A stretch of DNA of 64,000 nucleotides from Aphanomyces cochlioides (taxonomy: Eukaryota; Oomycota; Saprolegniomycetes; Saprolegniales; Verrucalvaceae), in assembly GCA_019828595.1 (NCBI GenBank), contig JAHQRK010000007.1, positions 1,922,001-1,986,000 of the forward strand, written 5' to 3'. Under the pieces are notes generated by a model. The model was not told where the DNA came from and ran no database searches. It saw only the letters and a program-made list of their open reading frames with translations. Shown piece by piece: positions 44,137 to 52,562 of this stretch (position 1 is the first letter of the stretch; each line of letters begins with the position of its first letter). A program made the position numbers and the translations under genes.

Positions 44137-45150
44137 ATGAGAACCGAGCGAGGAGCTGCAACTCGGCAAATTGCACCAATGCACTCTCGACCGTCCTTTG
44201 AAACGATGGAGCAGACCTTAAGAGCATCAAACGACGCTGTCTTTATTCCTTCCAGGGGTGCATCACTCGTCAAAGTGTCAACAGCTCGAGCAGACTCGAC
44301 GCGAGCGTCCGTGGTCCAGCACAACCTTGTCATGTTGTCAAGCAGAGGCTCGATACGCCACGGTTCTTCGAGCGTGCAGAAGGTTCAAATAGTGGATCGC
44401 CAAGATGGAGGATATGATTTGACGATATCGAACGCCGCGGCGATTCAAGGGCTCAAATTTGCGCCTCCGAAACATTGGATCGTTCAGGAGCGCTTGGGGG
44501 TACAAGTAACAGAAGACGCCCCGTCCTGCGTGAGCGACGGCGATTGCCTCGTTGCAATCAACCATGTCAGTGTAGTTGGCAAACAATATGCTGACGTTGT
44601 CAACGGCCTTCGGTCCATTGATCGCTCCACGGTCTTGACATTTGCATGCCGACCCAAGATGCTTAAGACGATTCATTTTTACCAGAAGACCAACCACGTG
44701 CGTCTTTCAAACGGTGCAAGCTATCCCCTCATGGAGCTAATCGTGGATATCCTCCGTGCTCGCGACCGTGGATTGAGTTTCAGCGACGTTCTCGTCGCTG
44801 TCAATGGCCGGTCAGTTGTCGGTATGACTCCATCCAAGATCCAAGCTATGATCCAATGTTACCAAGTCGTCACTTTGGAATGGGTCCCCAGCATCCGTGG
44901 CATGAATGACGGCGTGACGGCGTGGGGGGTGTTGCAAGCTCTACACTGCCAGCCTCTGCGGCAATCCCGAGCATGCAATCTATGTAGCTCTCGCTTTGGC
45001 CTCTTCAAGCACAAATTCCACTGCAGCCTCTGCGGCCTTGTCGTCTGCAGTACTTGTCTAGTCCATGGCTCATCAGCATTGCTGACTCTGCCAGGTGACG
45101 CAAAATACCGTCTCTGCCTCGACTGTGCCAACAAAGCGACTACGTTCTAA
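44137..45150 (+). CDS. PDZ-like and FYVE-type zinc finger protein
   Basis: The first ATG in frame is 44137 (MRTERGAATRQIAPM); about 337 aa, no intron. The middle contains two PDZ-like segments: VTEDAPSCVSDGDCLVAINH with VVGKQYADVVNGLRSI, and LSFSDVLVAVNGRSVVGMTP with SKIQAMIQC. The C-terminal zinc finger reads CNLCSSRFGLFKHKFHCSLC, then GLVVCSTCLVH and RLCLDCANKATTF. The eight-Cys spacing fits a FYVE-type fold, but the basic R+HHCR patch is weakened to KHKFHC, so PI3P binding is doubtful. Oomycetes have large families of FYVE-type proteins. Confidence 0.8.
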   Translation: MRTERGAATRQIAPMHSRPSFETMEQTLRASNDAVFIPSRGASLVKVSTARADSTRASVVQHNLVMLSSRGSIRHGSSSVQKVQIVDRQDGGYDLTISNAAAIQGLKFAPPKHWIVQERLGVQVTEDAPSCVSDGDCLVAINHVSVVGKQYADVVNGLRSIDRSTVLTFACRPKMLKTIHFYQKTNHVRLSNGASYPLMELIVDILRARDRGLSFSDVLVAVNGRSVVGMTPSKIQAMIQCYQVVTLEWVPSIRGMNDGVTAWGVLQALHCQPLRQSRACNLCSSRFGLFKHKFHCSLCGLVVCSTCLVHGSSALLTLPGDAKYRLCLDCANKATTF

Positions 45151-45244
45151 TGCGCTTTGTTGATCGTTTCCTCAAAGTTAACCAACATAATTTACGTAAA
45201 ATAATGAAGCTCAAGAAGACAACAGCGACAGTTGTCAGTAAACA

Positions 45245-45420
45245 ATACACACACTCGACCGTGTAGATATTTCTCTCTTAATATATGCCTATTTACTTGC
45301 TCTCGAGGCCTCTTGGACGAACTCGAGTTCCTTGGTGCTTCATGACGTGGCGACCGTACGTTCCTGCTAGTTGGCATCGAAATCCGGTTAATTTGATTTG
45401 TCTTATCCGGATGATCAAAC
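45245..45420 (+). repeat. Orphan 3' tail of a CSRNP-like gene copy (repeat family member)
   Basis: CTCGACCGTGTAG near 45258 matches the end of the CSRNP-like gene at 51421 (CTCGACTGTGTAG). It is followed by the same AT-rich, TTACTTGCTCTC and CCGGAT-containing tail. No CSRNP-like coding sequence precedes it beyond about 15 bp, so it looks like the leftover end of a lost fourth copy. Confidence 0.6.
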
Positions 45421-45603
45421 ATTTCATCCAAAGATCGACATGGAACAGCATCCCCCGAGACACCACTCGACCGTTCGAAGGGTTCGTACACCTAAACGGC
45501 GAAAGGACATGGACAAAGATCATCAAGACGCCGATTTCTTCATCGTAGAAGAAGCCTCTCCCGGCTGGAGTCGCGTGGAAAAACTGCGTCAACTAGCGGG
45601 TCG

Positions 45604-45653
45604 ATGATCAACCACATCCTGATCATTCGGATCAGCAGGATGTGGTTGATCAT
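45604..45653. repeat. Perfect 18-bp inverted repeat, 14-nt loop
   Basis: Arms 45604-45621 (ATGATCAACCACATCCTG) and 45636-45653 are exact reverse complements; the loop itself holds GATC repeats. It lies between the orphan tail and the first CSRNP-like gene, at the outer border of the inverted duplication. Confidence 0.9.
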
Positions 45654-45877
45654 GAGCCCGCTACAAAGGAGCTCGTGGTTTCTACTGCCGACTACGCACA
45701 GTTCAAGCTGTAAGTCTTGTCCTTTGATTCCCCTTAGCGATCGTTCTAATGCGACGTTTTCACGTTGCAGCCAAAGTCTTGCAAATTCTGGACGTTTCAT
45801 CAGCCTAGTGGGTCCTTGTAACGAGGTTGACTCACAAACTCTATGGTAGCACACTTCTGAAAAGAACCAAACTCAAA

Positions 45878-46390
45878 ATGATGAGCCACACGTCCAAAGC
45901 GATGCCGAAAACAGCCACTCTGTCTCCCGTCTCGGTCGACCAAGTTCGACGTGTTGTCAAGACCCCGCGTCCTCGTCGAGTGGCATTCTCGACGGCCACG
46001 ACGTTCGTGTTTCCAGTCGCATTTGGTGCAAGCGCACTGCCAAAAGAAAGAGGACCTCCCGTCGGTATGACACAGATCCACTCCAACATGTACACGACCG
46101 ATATTTCCAACAACACCGAGTGCAAACGTGGCGTCGTGATGAAATTTGCAAACTTGGAACGCATTGCTCTTCTCAAAGCGGCCTCCGTAGACGCCCACGA
46201 GATCGCAGCATATTGCCGTGAAGCCGCCGAGATCCGTCAGTCGCGACAAGAAGCAGCCCATGACGAACATCGAGCACGACGTCGAAAGCGCGAAGCCGCG
46301 TCGGCTTTGCTCCAACTGGCAGGGTACGACATTGTAGAACCGTCCAACAAGCGACGTCGCGTGCTCCACGTGACGAACTCGTCCGCTTAG
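45878..46390 (+). CDS. CSRNP-like nuclear-type protein, copy A
   Basis: 170 codons from ATG 45878 (MMSHTSKAMPKTATLSPVSV). The conserved block RRVAFSTATTFVFPVAFGAS, then ALPKERGPPVGMTQIHSN, resembles the N-terminal domain of cysteine/serine-rich nuclear proteins (RRVxF-xxxTxxxFxxxxG-GGxxxGMxxxH). A helical Ala/Arg-rich part follows (KFANLERIALLKAA, EIAAYCREAAEIRQSRQEAA), then a basic KRRRVLH nuclear-localisation-like end. It lies 465 bp upstream of the left ankyrin gene. It is homologous to copies B (51421-51963) and C (55956-56495). The family link is by pattern only; a function in transcription is not shown. Confidence 0.65.
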   Translation: MMSHTSKAMPKTATLSPVSVDQVRRVVKTPRPRRVAFSTATTFVFPVAFGASALPKERGPPVGMTQIHSNMYTTDISNNTECKRGVVMKFANLERIALLKAASVDAHEIAAYCREAAEIRQSRQEAAHDEHRARRRKREAASALLQLAGYDIVEPSNKRRRVLHVTNSSA

Positions 46391-46570
46391 CTATTTAACT
46401 CTTAATTTATCCAAATCTCATTGATCTCCTGTTGTCCAAGACTCGTTATCCAAGGCTTGCATGAGCTTCTTCATGACGTGGCGGATGGACGGTCCTCCGT
46501 TGCCACGATGAGAATCCGGTTATGGTGTCTCTCCGTATCCGGATATCCACGCACCATCTTGCTCGATGTG
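46391..46570 (+). repeat. CCGGAT-rich 3' tail repeat after CSRNP-like copy A
   Basis: The region starts CTATTTAACTCTTAATTTAT, shared with the complement of the region after copy C. It contains TTCATGACGTGGCGGA and two CCGGAT-type words (AATCCGGTT near 46513 and TATCCGGAT near 46534). It is one of five related tails in the window. Confidence 0.65.
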
Positions 46571-46854
46571 ATTTCTGCATTAGCATTTCGTTTGCCGATT
46601 TGAGGACGATGAAATCTCACACGATCAAATGTCATCACGTAAAGAGCGTTATTCCACTAGCACCTGTGTGAATCAAACGCCAAGCGTGAGCTTGCATCAT
46701 GATGACACCATTGTCCTGCTAGCTAACTCTCCATCCTTTACATCAGTGGCGAAAAAGCCCCTGTGAAGTGTAGAGTGCATGCGACTGTGGCCGCAGATTA
46801 TCCGGATAAGATGACCATTGCGATTGGCGGGAAGAGCCAATTTAACATTTCGCG

Positions 46855-49188
46855 ATGGAATTGTCAGTCGCGCGCAATTGTTTGCTCAGCGGCGATGTCT
46901 TCCGATCCATTGCGTCGTTCCAGCGCGGTATTTACCCCGATATGGCTCCATTTGTTGCAATGAAGAAACCTGCATTCACCCACTACAACCTCGCACCAGG
47001 CTTTGCGCCTGTGGATGCAGTCCTCGCTCCGTGGTTGAACGAATATGGCACAGGTCGACTCTCCGTACTCTTCAATACACTGCGACACATGCGACCTATT
47101 GTTATCATGTTTGCCATCTACTCCGGCCGACTCTCGTTGCTCCAATTTATTCATGACCATGATATTCCGCTTTCCCAACTCGGAGAATTCCTCATCGATT
47201 TGGCAGCATGGTGTGGGCAACTGGACATTGTCAAGTTCCTCCTCGAGATCAATCACCCTGGCTGTACAAGTCATGCGATGTACTTGGCCTGTAGAAACGG
47301 ACACTTGGAGATTGTCAAGGTCCTCCATGCTGCCCAGAAAGACTGCAATAAATCTGCCATGGATGCAGCTGCAGCCCACAATCATTTGGATATTGTCTCA
47401 TTCTTGCACTTCAACCGATCCGAAGGATGTACGACGGCAGCTATGGACAAAGCAGCCGCGAATGGTCATTTGGAAGTTGTTCAATGGCTCCATACCCACC
47501 GTCTTGAAGGCTGCACTGCGTATGCCATGGATGATGCGGCTGCCGGTGGTCATTTTGAAGTTGTTCGCTTTCTTCGTGAGAATCGTCATGAAGGATGTAC
47601 TGAAATGGCAATGTGTGGTGCCGCTGCACGTGGTCATTTGGACATTTTAACCTTCCTCCACGCCAATCGAGACGAAGGCTGTGCATTCTTTGCCCTGGAC
47701 AAAGCCGCCAAGAATGGACATTTGGAAATCGTGAAGTGGCTGCATGCTCACAAACCTTACGACGGCTCAACTGATGCAATTGATCGCGCAGCAAAGAATG
47801 GACATGTCGAAGTTGTGAAGTTTTTACTCGCTAATCGCTCTGATGGATTTACAATGAAAGGTTTGATGAATTCTATCCACCATCCCGAGATATTCAAGAT
47901 GTTGTACAAGGCGAAGCCCATGTCCCATGCGTGCATTATCGAAAGTGTCATCAGAGAAAATCAATTGGAGTTGCTCCAGTTCCTCCATGAGCGTCGCGCC
48001 CGTGGCTTTTCCAAGCACGCTCTTGACTTGGCCATCGAACTTGAACACTGGGAGATTGCTAAATACTTGCACATGAATCGAAAAGAAGGATGCACTGAGA
48101 CCGCCATGAACAAAGCGGCCATGGTCGGCAATCTGCCAGTCCTTCAATTCCTCCACACGCACCGACGAGAAGGCTGCACGACTTTTGCGATGGATGCTGC
48201 TGCTCGCAATGGTCATTTTGAAGTCGTCAAGTTCTTGCATGAAAACCGAAACGAAGGCTGTACCTTCATGGCCATGGATGGAGCTGCTGCGAGAGGACAT
48301 TTCGACATTGTGAAATTTCTTCACGCCAATCGACGAGAAGGCTGCACAACGATGGCACTTGATCTCGCTGCCTCCGGAGGACACTTGGAAATTGTTAAAT
48401 TTCTCCATGAGCATCGTACTGAAGGATGCACAACCAATGCCATGAATGGCGCAGCTAAAAATGGCCACGTGGATGTCGTCAAGTTTTTGCATGACCATCG
48501 CAAGGAAGGATGTACACATGACGCTATCCACGGCGCTGCACAAAACGGAAATTTTGACATGGTGAAGTTTCTCCTTGCCAACCGAACCGAAGGCTACACG
48601 TACAAAGCGATGGACAGAGCGGCCACTTATGGCCATCTGCATGTCCTCGAGTATTTGCATGCTCAGGAAAGGAACGAAGGATGCTCCAGTGATGCCATGG
48701 ATGGCGCGGCCATGTTCGGTCATTTGGATGTCCTCAAGTGGCTCCACGCGAATCGACCAGAGGGGCAATCTTACATGGCCACTGTTGAAGCTGTGTCTGG
48801 TGGTCGTTTGGAAATTCTCGAATGGCTCGATGCGACGGGGAAACTCTTCGCCACGAGCTCACTCTTGACTCGTGCTGCTTTGACCGGTGACATGGAAATT
48901 TTGCAGTGGATTGAAAGGAAGACATTGCCCACGACGAGGGATTACCTATGGGCGGCTGGGTCTGTCTTGGACACCGAAGACTTGGATGTGTTCAAGAGAT
49001 TGATGCCGCATTTCAACATGAAGAGGTTATCCGTCAACTTTGACCGATTGTCTCCCGTCTTGAAGGATTTGATTTCACACCAGCTCCAGAACAATGCTGA
49101 CTCTGATGTCGAAGACAGCGACGAAGAGAGCAATGCCATCCTCTCCAACTTATTACGACGCTTTGCCGCTGCTGAAGATGGAGCTTAG
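46855..49188 (+). CDS. Ankyrin-repeat protein, left copy of the inverted duplication
   Basis: 777 codons, intronless, from ATG 46855 (MELSVARNCLLSGDVFRSIA). After an N-terminal region (RGIYPDMAPFVAMKKPAFTH, YNLAPGFAPVDAVLAPWLNE) there are about 17 tandem ankyrin units of about 33 residues, with consensus GCTTxAMDxAAxNGHLEVVKFLHxxRxE. The C-terminus (NADSDVEDSDEESNAILSNL, then LRRFAAAEDGA) is unlike the right copy. Proteins of this type are numerous in saprolegnialean oomycetes; partners are unknown. It is almost identical to the gene at 52563-54917 through the repeat region. Confidence 0.88.
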   Translation: MELSVARNCLLSGDVFRSIASFQRGIYPDMAPFVAMKKPAFTHYNLAPGFAPVDAVLAPWLNEYGTGRLSVLFNTLRHMRPIVIMFAIYSGRLSLLQFIHDHDIPLSQLGEFLIDLAAWCGQLDIVKFLLEINHPGCTSHAMYLACRNGHLEIVKVLHAAQKDCNKSAMDAAAAHNHLDIVSFLHFNRSEGCTTAAMDKAAANGHLEVVQWLHTHRLEGCTAYAMDDAAAGGHFEVVRFLRENRHEGCTEMAMCGAAARGHLDILTFLHANRDEGCAFFALDKAAKNGHLEIVKWLHAHKPYDGSTDAIDRAAKNGHVEVVKFLLANRSDGFTMKGLMNSIHHPEIFKMLYKAKPMSHACIIESVIRENQLELLQFLHERRARGFSKHALDLAIELEHWEIAKYLHMNRKEGCTETAMNKAAMVGNLPVLQFLHTHRREGCTTFAMDAAARNGHFEVVKFLHENRNEGCTFMAMDGAAARGHFDIVKFLHANRREGCTTMALDLAASGGHLEIVKFLHEHRTEGCTTNAMNGAAKNGHVDVVKFLHDHRKEGCTHDAIHGAAQNGNFDMVKFLLANRTEGYTYKAMDRAATYGHLHVLEYLHAQERNEGCSSDAMDGAAMFGHLDVLKWLHANRPEGQSYMATVEAVSGGRLEILEWLDATGKLFATSSLLTRAALTGDMEILQWIERKTLPTTRDYLWAAGSVLDTEDLDVFKRLMPHFNMKRLSVNFDRLSPVLKDLISHQLQNNADSDVEDSDEESNAILSNLLRRFAAAEDGA

Positions 49189-50315
49189 TCTTCTTGTTTA
49201 TCCTGCGTTTATCTTCATTTTGTGATTTCAACTTTGAGTCATCGCCTTCTTCAAAGGATGATGTTTATATCTTGACAACTACGTTTGGCGCATTGCAGTG
49301 CTGCTCTCTCACTCCTGCTTTCTCTCTTACTCTGCCTACACGAGTCAGTGTGCTGGCTAAGAATGGATATGAATCTCGGTCATCTGATATGGATGCAAGG
49401 ATCGACAGATGCTCAAGAGTGAAACAAAACCCAAGTAGACGGGCCATCTCCAAGTCGAGAAATCCACGATGGAGTCGCTCGATGGACGAAAGAACATGGG
49501 CGGAGCGAGTCTTCTGCCAGCGAATTAAGATAGTAGAAATGAGTCGTGACTGTCGAGCCTAGAAGGAAGCGATCAAATAAAGCATGCTTTGGTTGCCTCG
49601 CTTTGGTGCTTCATGGACGTAAAGTTGGACGGTCTGCAGGTGGTGACGAATTCCATCTGACGATCCACGTGCCAAGTGACGAATTCGGACCATGAGAGAG
49701 GCGCAGTAGTGGTGGCTTGGGCAACGCAAGACAACAGGTCAATGCTACTCGGTTCTAGTTAGTCTATTCGCATGCCGACATTGTCACGGAGTGTCTTAAG
49801 CTCTCTAGAGCAAGACGTGGTCTTTGTGAGGCCAAGCGTGGTAGCATACCATTTTTCAGGCGATGAGATGGCTAGACTTACGGTTCATCTTGGAATCGTA
49901 GCGTGCATTTGGTGTCTGATCTTTTGCACCACGCGAAGAAACTCCATGCCACTGATCTATCCATTCGAATGCCCTGCCAAGATGGCCATTGTGAATTCAG
50001 CTCCCGCGTTTGATCTCCCCCCACGCCAAACCATACAAGCAGTCTGCAACACCCAGCGTCAGACTACAGCGTCCCCTACGTGGTTTCGCGTGGAGATGGG
50101 AATCTAACATACGGAGACGCCACCAATAAGCTCCTGGAATGTGTTCCTTGTCACCTGCTTTGAACCAGGCATTTCATTGTAGCTGGCGGCAGAATCCACA
50201 TGGTGGAGATTCAGACAACGACGTTGTATGGATCTGAGTCGATCGAATCTCTCTCATTTATGTCGTGCCGTCGTGGTCTGCTGCTGCCTCCTCACCGCTC
50301 ATTTTCCTTTTCGCC
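49189..50315. other. Centre of the inverted duplication, left part; no gene recognised
   Basis: About 1.1 kb between the left ankyrin gene and the nuclease. Frames at 49194-49562 and 49772-50107 (+) have no recognisable domain; the second includes one hydrophobic segment (VHLGIVACIWCLIFC). The segment is not repeated next to the right ankyrin copy, so it marks the inner edge of the duplicated arm. Confidence 0.4.
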
Positions 50316-51083
50316 ATGAAGACCACTACCGCTCTCTTCGCTATGTTTGCCGCTGGAGCCCACGCTGCTGGCAATTTCACGTTGGAACGCGCATCGACGG
50401 GAGATATCCAAGTGAACCACGACGGCTACACCTTGACGTACAACTGCAAAACCCACACCGCTGATCGGTGGACATACACGCTCGATGCGGCGACTGGCAA
50501 CGCTCCTCGCCCTTCGTCCTTCTACTTTGACCCTGATGTCTCCTCCACCTGCCAACAAAAGTCGGTGGCGTCGTACTCGACCTCTGCAACCTCGACTGCG
50601 TACGATCGTGGCCACTTGGTCGCGAGTGGCAACATGGCCAGCACGGCAGAGCAACGCCATGAGTCGCACTACATGACGAACATTGCTCCACAAGTGGCGA
50701 GCTTCAACCGTGGCATTTGGGAACACACCGAGTCGATCGAGGCGTGTTACCGCGAATTGAACCCATTGACAACGTACGGCGGTCTTGTCTACACAGATCC
50801 ATCCAACGACTACTTTGTGAGCACCCACGGCATCAAGACGCCTGACTTTTGGTGGAAAGTCATCGTGACGCAAGACGCGTCGACCGGTGAAGACATGATC
50901 ATCTCGTGGTACATTCCGAACCAAGACAACTTGGACGCTCTCGAATCGTACTTGGTCTCTGTGAATGACATTGAAGCTCAGCTCGTGGATGGTCTCGGTC
51001 CGATTCCAGTCGCCAGCAGCCTCAAGTCTTTCCAAGCGACTGAAAACTGTGCGCTCCCGGACGGTTGCAATCGCCATCGCTAA
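50316..51083 (+). CDS. Secreted DNA/RNA non-specific endonuclease (NUC1/endonuclease G fold)
   Basis: I chose ATG 50316, which gives a clean signal peptide (MKTTTALFAMFAAGAHAAG); about 255 aa, no intron. The betabetaalpha-metal nuclease motif is TAYDRGHLVASGNMAS, with DRGH containing the general-base His. The downstream motif is TNIAPQVASFNRGIWEHTES, with the metal-binding Asn expected in the NxxPQ...NxGxW region. Other conserved parts are GGLVYTDPSNDYFVSTHGIK and FWWKVIV. It probably degrades extracellular nucleic acid for nutrition or during host interaction. It sits between the two arms of the inverted duplication. Confidence 0.92.
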   Translation: MKTTTALFAMFAAGAHAAGNFTLERASTGDIQVNHDGYTLTYNCKTHTADRWTYTLDAATGNAPRPSSFYFDPDVSSTCQQKSVASYSTSATSTAYDRGHLVASGNMASTAEQRHESHYMTNIAPQVASFNRGIWEHTESIEACYRELNPLTTYGGLVYTDPSNDYFVSTHGIKTPDFWWKVIVTQDASTGEDMIISWYIPNQDNLDALESYLVSVNDIEAQLVDGLGPIPVASSLKSFQATENCALPDGCNRHR

Positions 51084-51264
51084 TTGTAGTCGATTCAGAG
51101 CGCAGTTGTCTACTTCCGATAATACAAAGAATTTACAACTGAGCTAAAGACACAGCGGCGATGCATTCGATGAGCTTCGAAGGCTGTTCATGTGGAAAAA
51201 GTTGTTGCATCACCAAGAGTCTGTCGATTCTGCATGCTCGTCTTCTTCAGGTGCAATTTGTTGA

Positions 51265-51420
51265 TCGTCCGGATATGAAATGTCAAATAACCGGATTTTG
51301 AGGACTACAAGCAAAAACGTGCGGCCGCCACGTCATGGGATGCACCAAAGGAGCTCGACCAAATCAAGGACCAAGAGGACAGGAGAGCAAGTAAATAGAC
51401 ATAAATTAAGAGAGAATTAT
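51265..51420 (-). repeat. CCGGAT-rich 3' tail repeat after CSRNP-like copy B
   Basis: It directly abuts the stop codon of copy B. On the + strand it reads GTCCGGATATGAAATGTC, then AAATAACCGGATTT, then the GGCCGCCACGTCATGG and GAGCAAGTAAATAGACAT words shared with the other tails. Confidence 0.65.
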
Positions 51421-51963
51421 CTACACAGTCGAGTCGACCACGCGACGGCGCTTGCTAGCGGGTTCTTCGTCATCTGATGCAGAAACCAAGCCGAGCAAAA
51501 TCGTGGCGGCTTGGCGAATGCGACGCTTCTCCAGTCTCTCTTGATGAAATGCATTCGCTTCTCGTTCGCGAGACTGACGGATCTCGATCGCTTCGCCACA
51601 ATACGCTGCAATCTCATGGACATCCACTTGGGCTGCTTTCAACAGAGTGACGCGTTCCAAATGTGTGAATTGCATCACGCGGCCACATTTGCCTTCTGTG
51701 TTTCGAGAGATATCGGTCATATACATCTTGGAATGGGTCTTTGCCATCCCGACAGCGGGTCCTGTTTCTTTTGGCAGCGCGCTTGTACCAAATGCGACTG
51801 GAAACTCGAACGTCGTGGCTGACGAGAACGTCACTCGATGGCGGCGTTGGGCTTTGACGATATATCGTCGCATTTCATCGACAGAGGTTGGACTCAAGAG
51901 CGTGGTCGAGACTCGTTTGGCCATGGCAGATGGATCTTCGTTGCTGTTGTTGTAGCTGAGCAT
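51421..51963 (-). CDS. CSRNP-like protein, copy B
   Basis: I chose ATG 51963 (MLSYNNSNEDPSAMAKRVST); the frame is open further upstream to 52122 but starts with non-conserved sequence. 180 codons. The core is HRVTFSSATTFEFPVAFGTS, then ALPKETGPAVGMAKTHSK, and it ends KRRRVVDSTV. It shares its first about 70 codons and its upstream region almost exactly with copy C. The downstream half differs from A and C (MQFTHLERVTLLKAAQVDVH, LLGLVSASDDEEP). Confidence 0.65.
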   Translation of the reverse strand: MLSYNNSNEDPSAMAKRVSTTLLSPTSVDEMRRYIVKAQRRHRVTFSSATTFEFPVAFGTSALPKETGPAVGMAKTHSKMYMTDISRNTEGKCGRVMQFTHLERVTLLKAAQVDVHEIAAYCGEAIEIRQSREREANAFHQERLEKRRIRQAATILLGLVSASDDEEPASKRRRVVDSTV

Positions 51964-52247
51964 TGTGTGGTGTGGAAGGCGCTTCTTTTTGGAATTAAGC
52001 TCGTGCTGCAGTCTTCGTGGTTGACACAAGAAAAATGATGAAAGTGCTGAAAAAATGGATTTTTTGTTGCTTTGAGATGAAACCGACAACGACCAGCCAA
52101 ACCTAGCAACCCAGGAAAGCAACAGGATGGAGATCTCCTCGTAGAAAGAGCGTCAAGAGAGTAGATTCACGGGGTTTTGCCGTTCTTCCTGCATTCGTGG
52201 AAGCAGTACAACTTGCATACTGGATTGTGGGTTCATTCAAGTTATAG

Positions 52248-52553
52248 CTCGCTGGTTTCTCCATCACGTGGCCAGATCTGCAGCAGCGACACAACGGGAG
52301 CAGAATAGACCTTCATGAGCGTCTTGAGATCAAATGGCATTCGTATCAATACGAGTCTTGTAGGCAATTCAAGCATTGTTTAATGTCCAAGAAGGTTCAA
52401 GAGGTTGCTCAGGACACAAAAGACGACAGATCATTCGTCGTTGAGATTTCCACCAAGCTTGGCAGATCAGCTGCTGCGTTGATGCTTGCAATCTTCGTCG
52501 TCATAGGAGTGTGGTTTACTTTGTCGATGAAACACAATCTTGTGAGTTACTGA
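52248..52553 (+). CDS. Partial single-pass membrane protein exon, unidentified
   Basis: Downstream of a possible splice acceptor (AAGTTATAG ending at 52247) the frame is open for about 100 codons: GFSITWPDLQQRHNGSRIDL, HERLEIKWHSYQYESCRQFK, MSKKVQEVAQDTKDDRSFVV, then a transmembrane helix AAALMLAIFVVIGVWFTLSM and a stop. The only internal ATG is 52383, which would give a 56-aa protein. Composition is protein-like, but no upstream exon could be tied to it. It may be a gene fragment captured at the inner duplication border, 10 bp from the end of the right ankyrin gene. Confidence 0.4.
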   Translation, partial: LAGFSITWPDLQQRHNGSRIDLHERLEIKWHSYQYESCRQFKHCLMSKKVQEVAQDTKDDRSFVVEISTKLGRSAAALMLAIFVVIGVWFTLSMKHNLVSY

Positions 52554-52562
52554 GACTTACAG

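Noticed and set aside
47824..48768. 314-codon - strand ORF inside the ankyrin gene (and its mirror at 52950-53894 +)
   Set aside because: A periodic antisense frame created by the ankyrin repeats; its duplication with the gene is not evidence of coding.
50292..51077. 261-codon - strand ORF opposite the nuclease
   Set aside because: The + strand carries a signal peptide and the nuclease motif; the - strand frame is Arg/Val-biased and without a domain.
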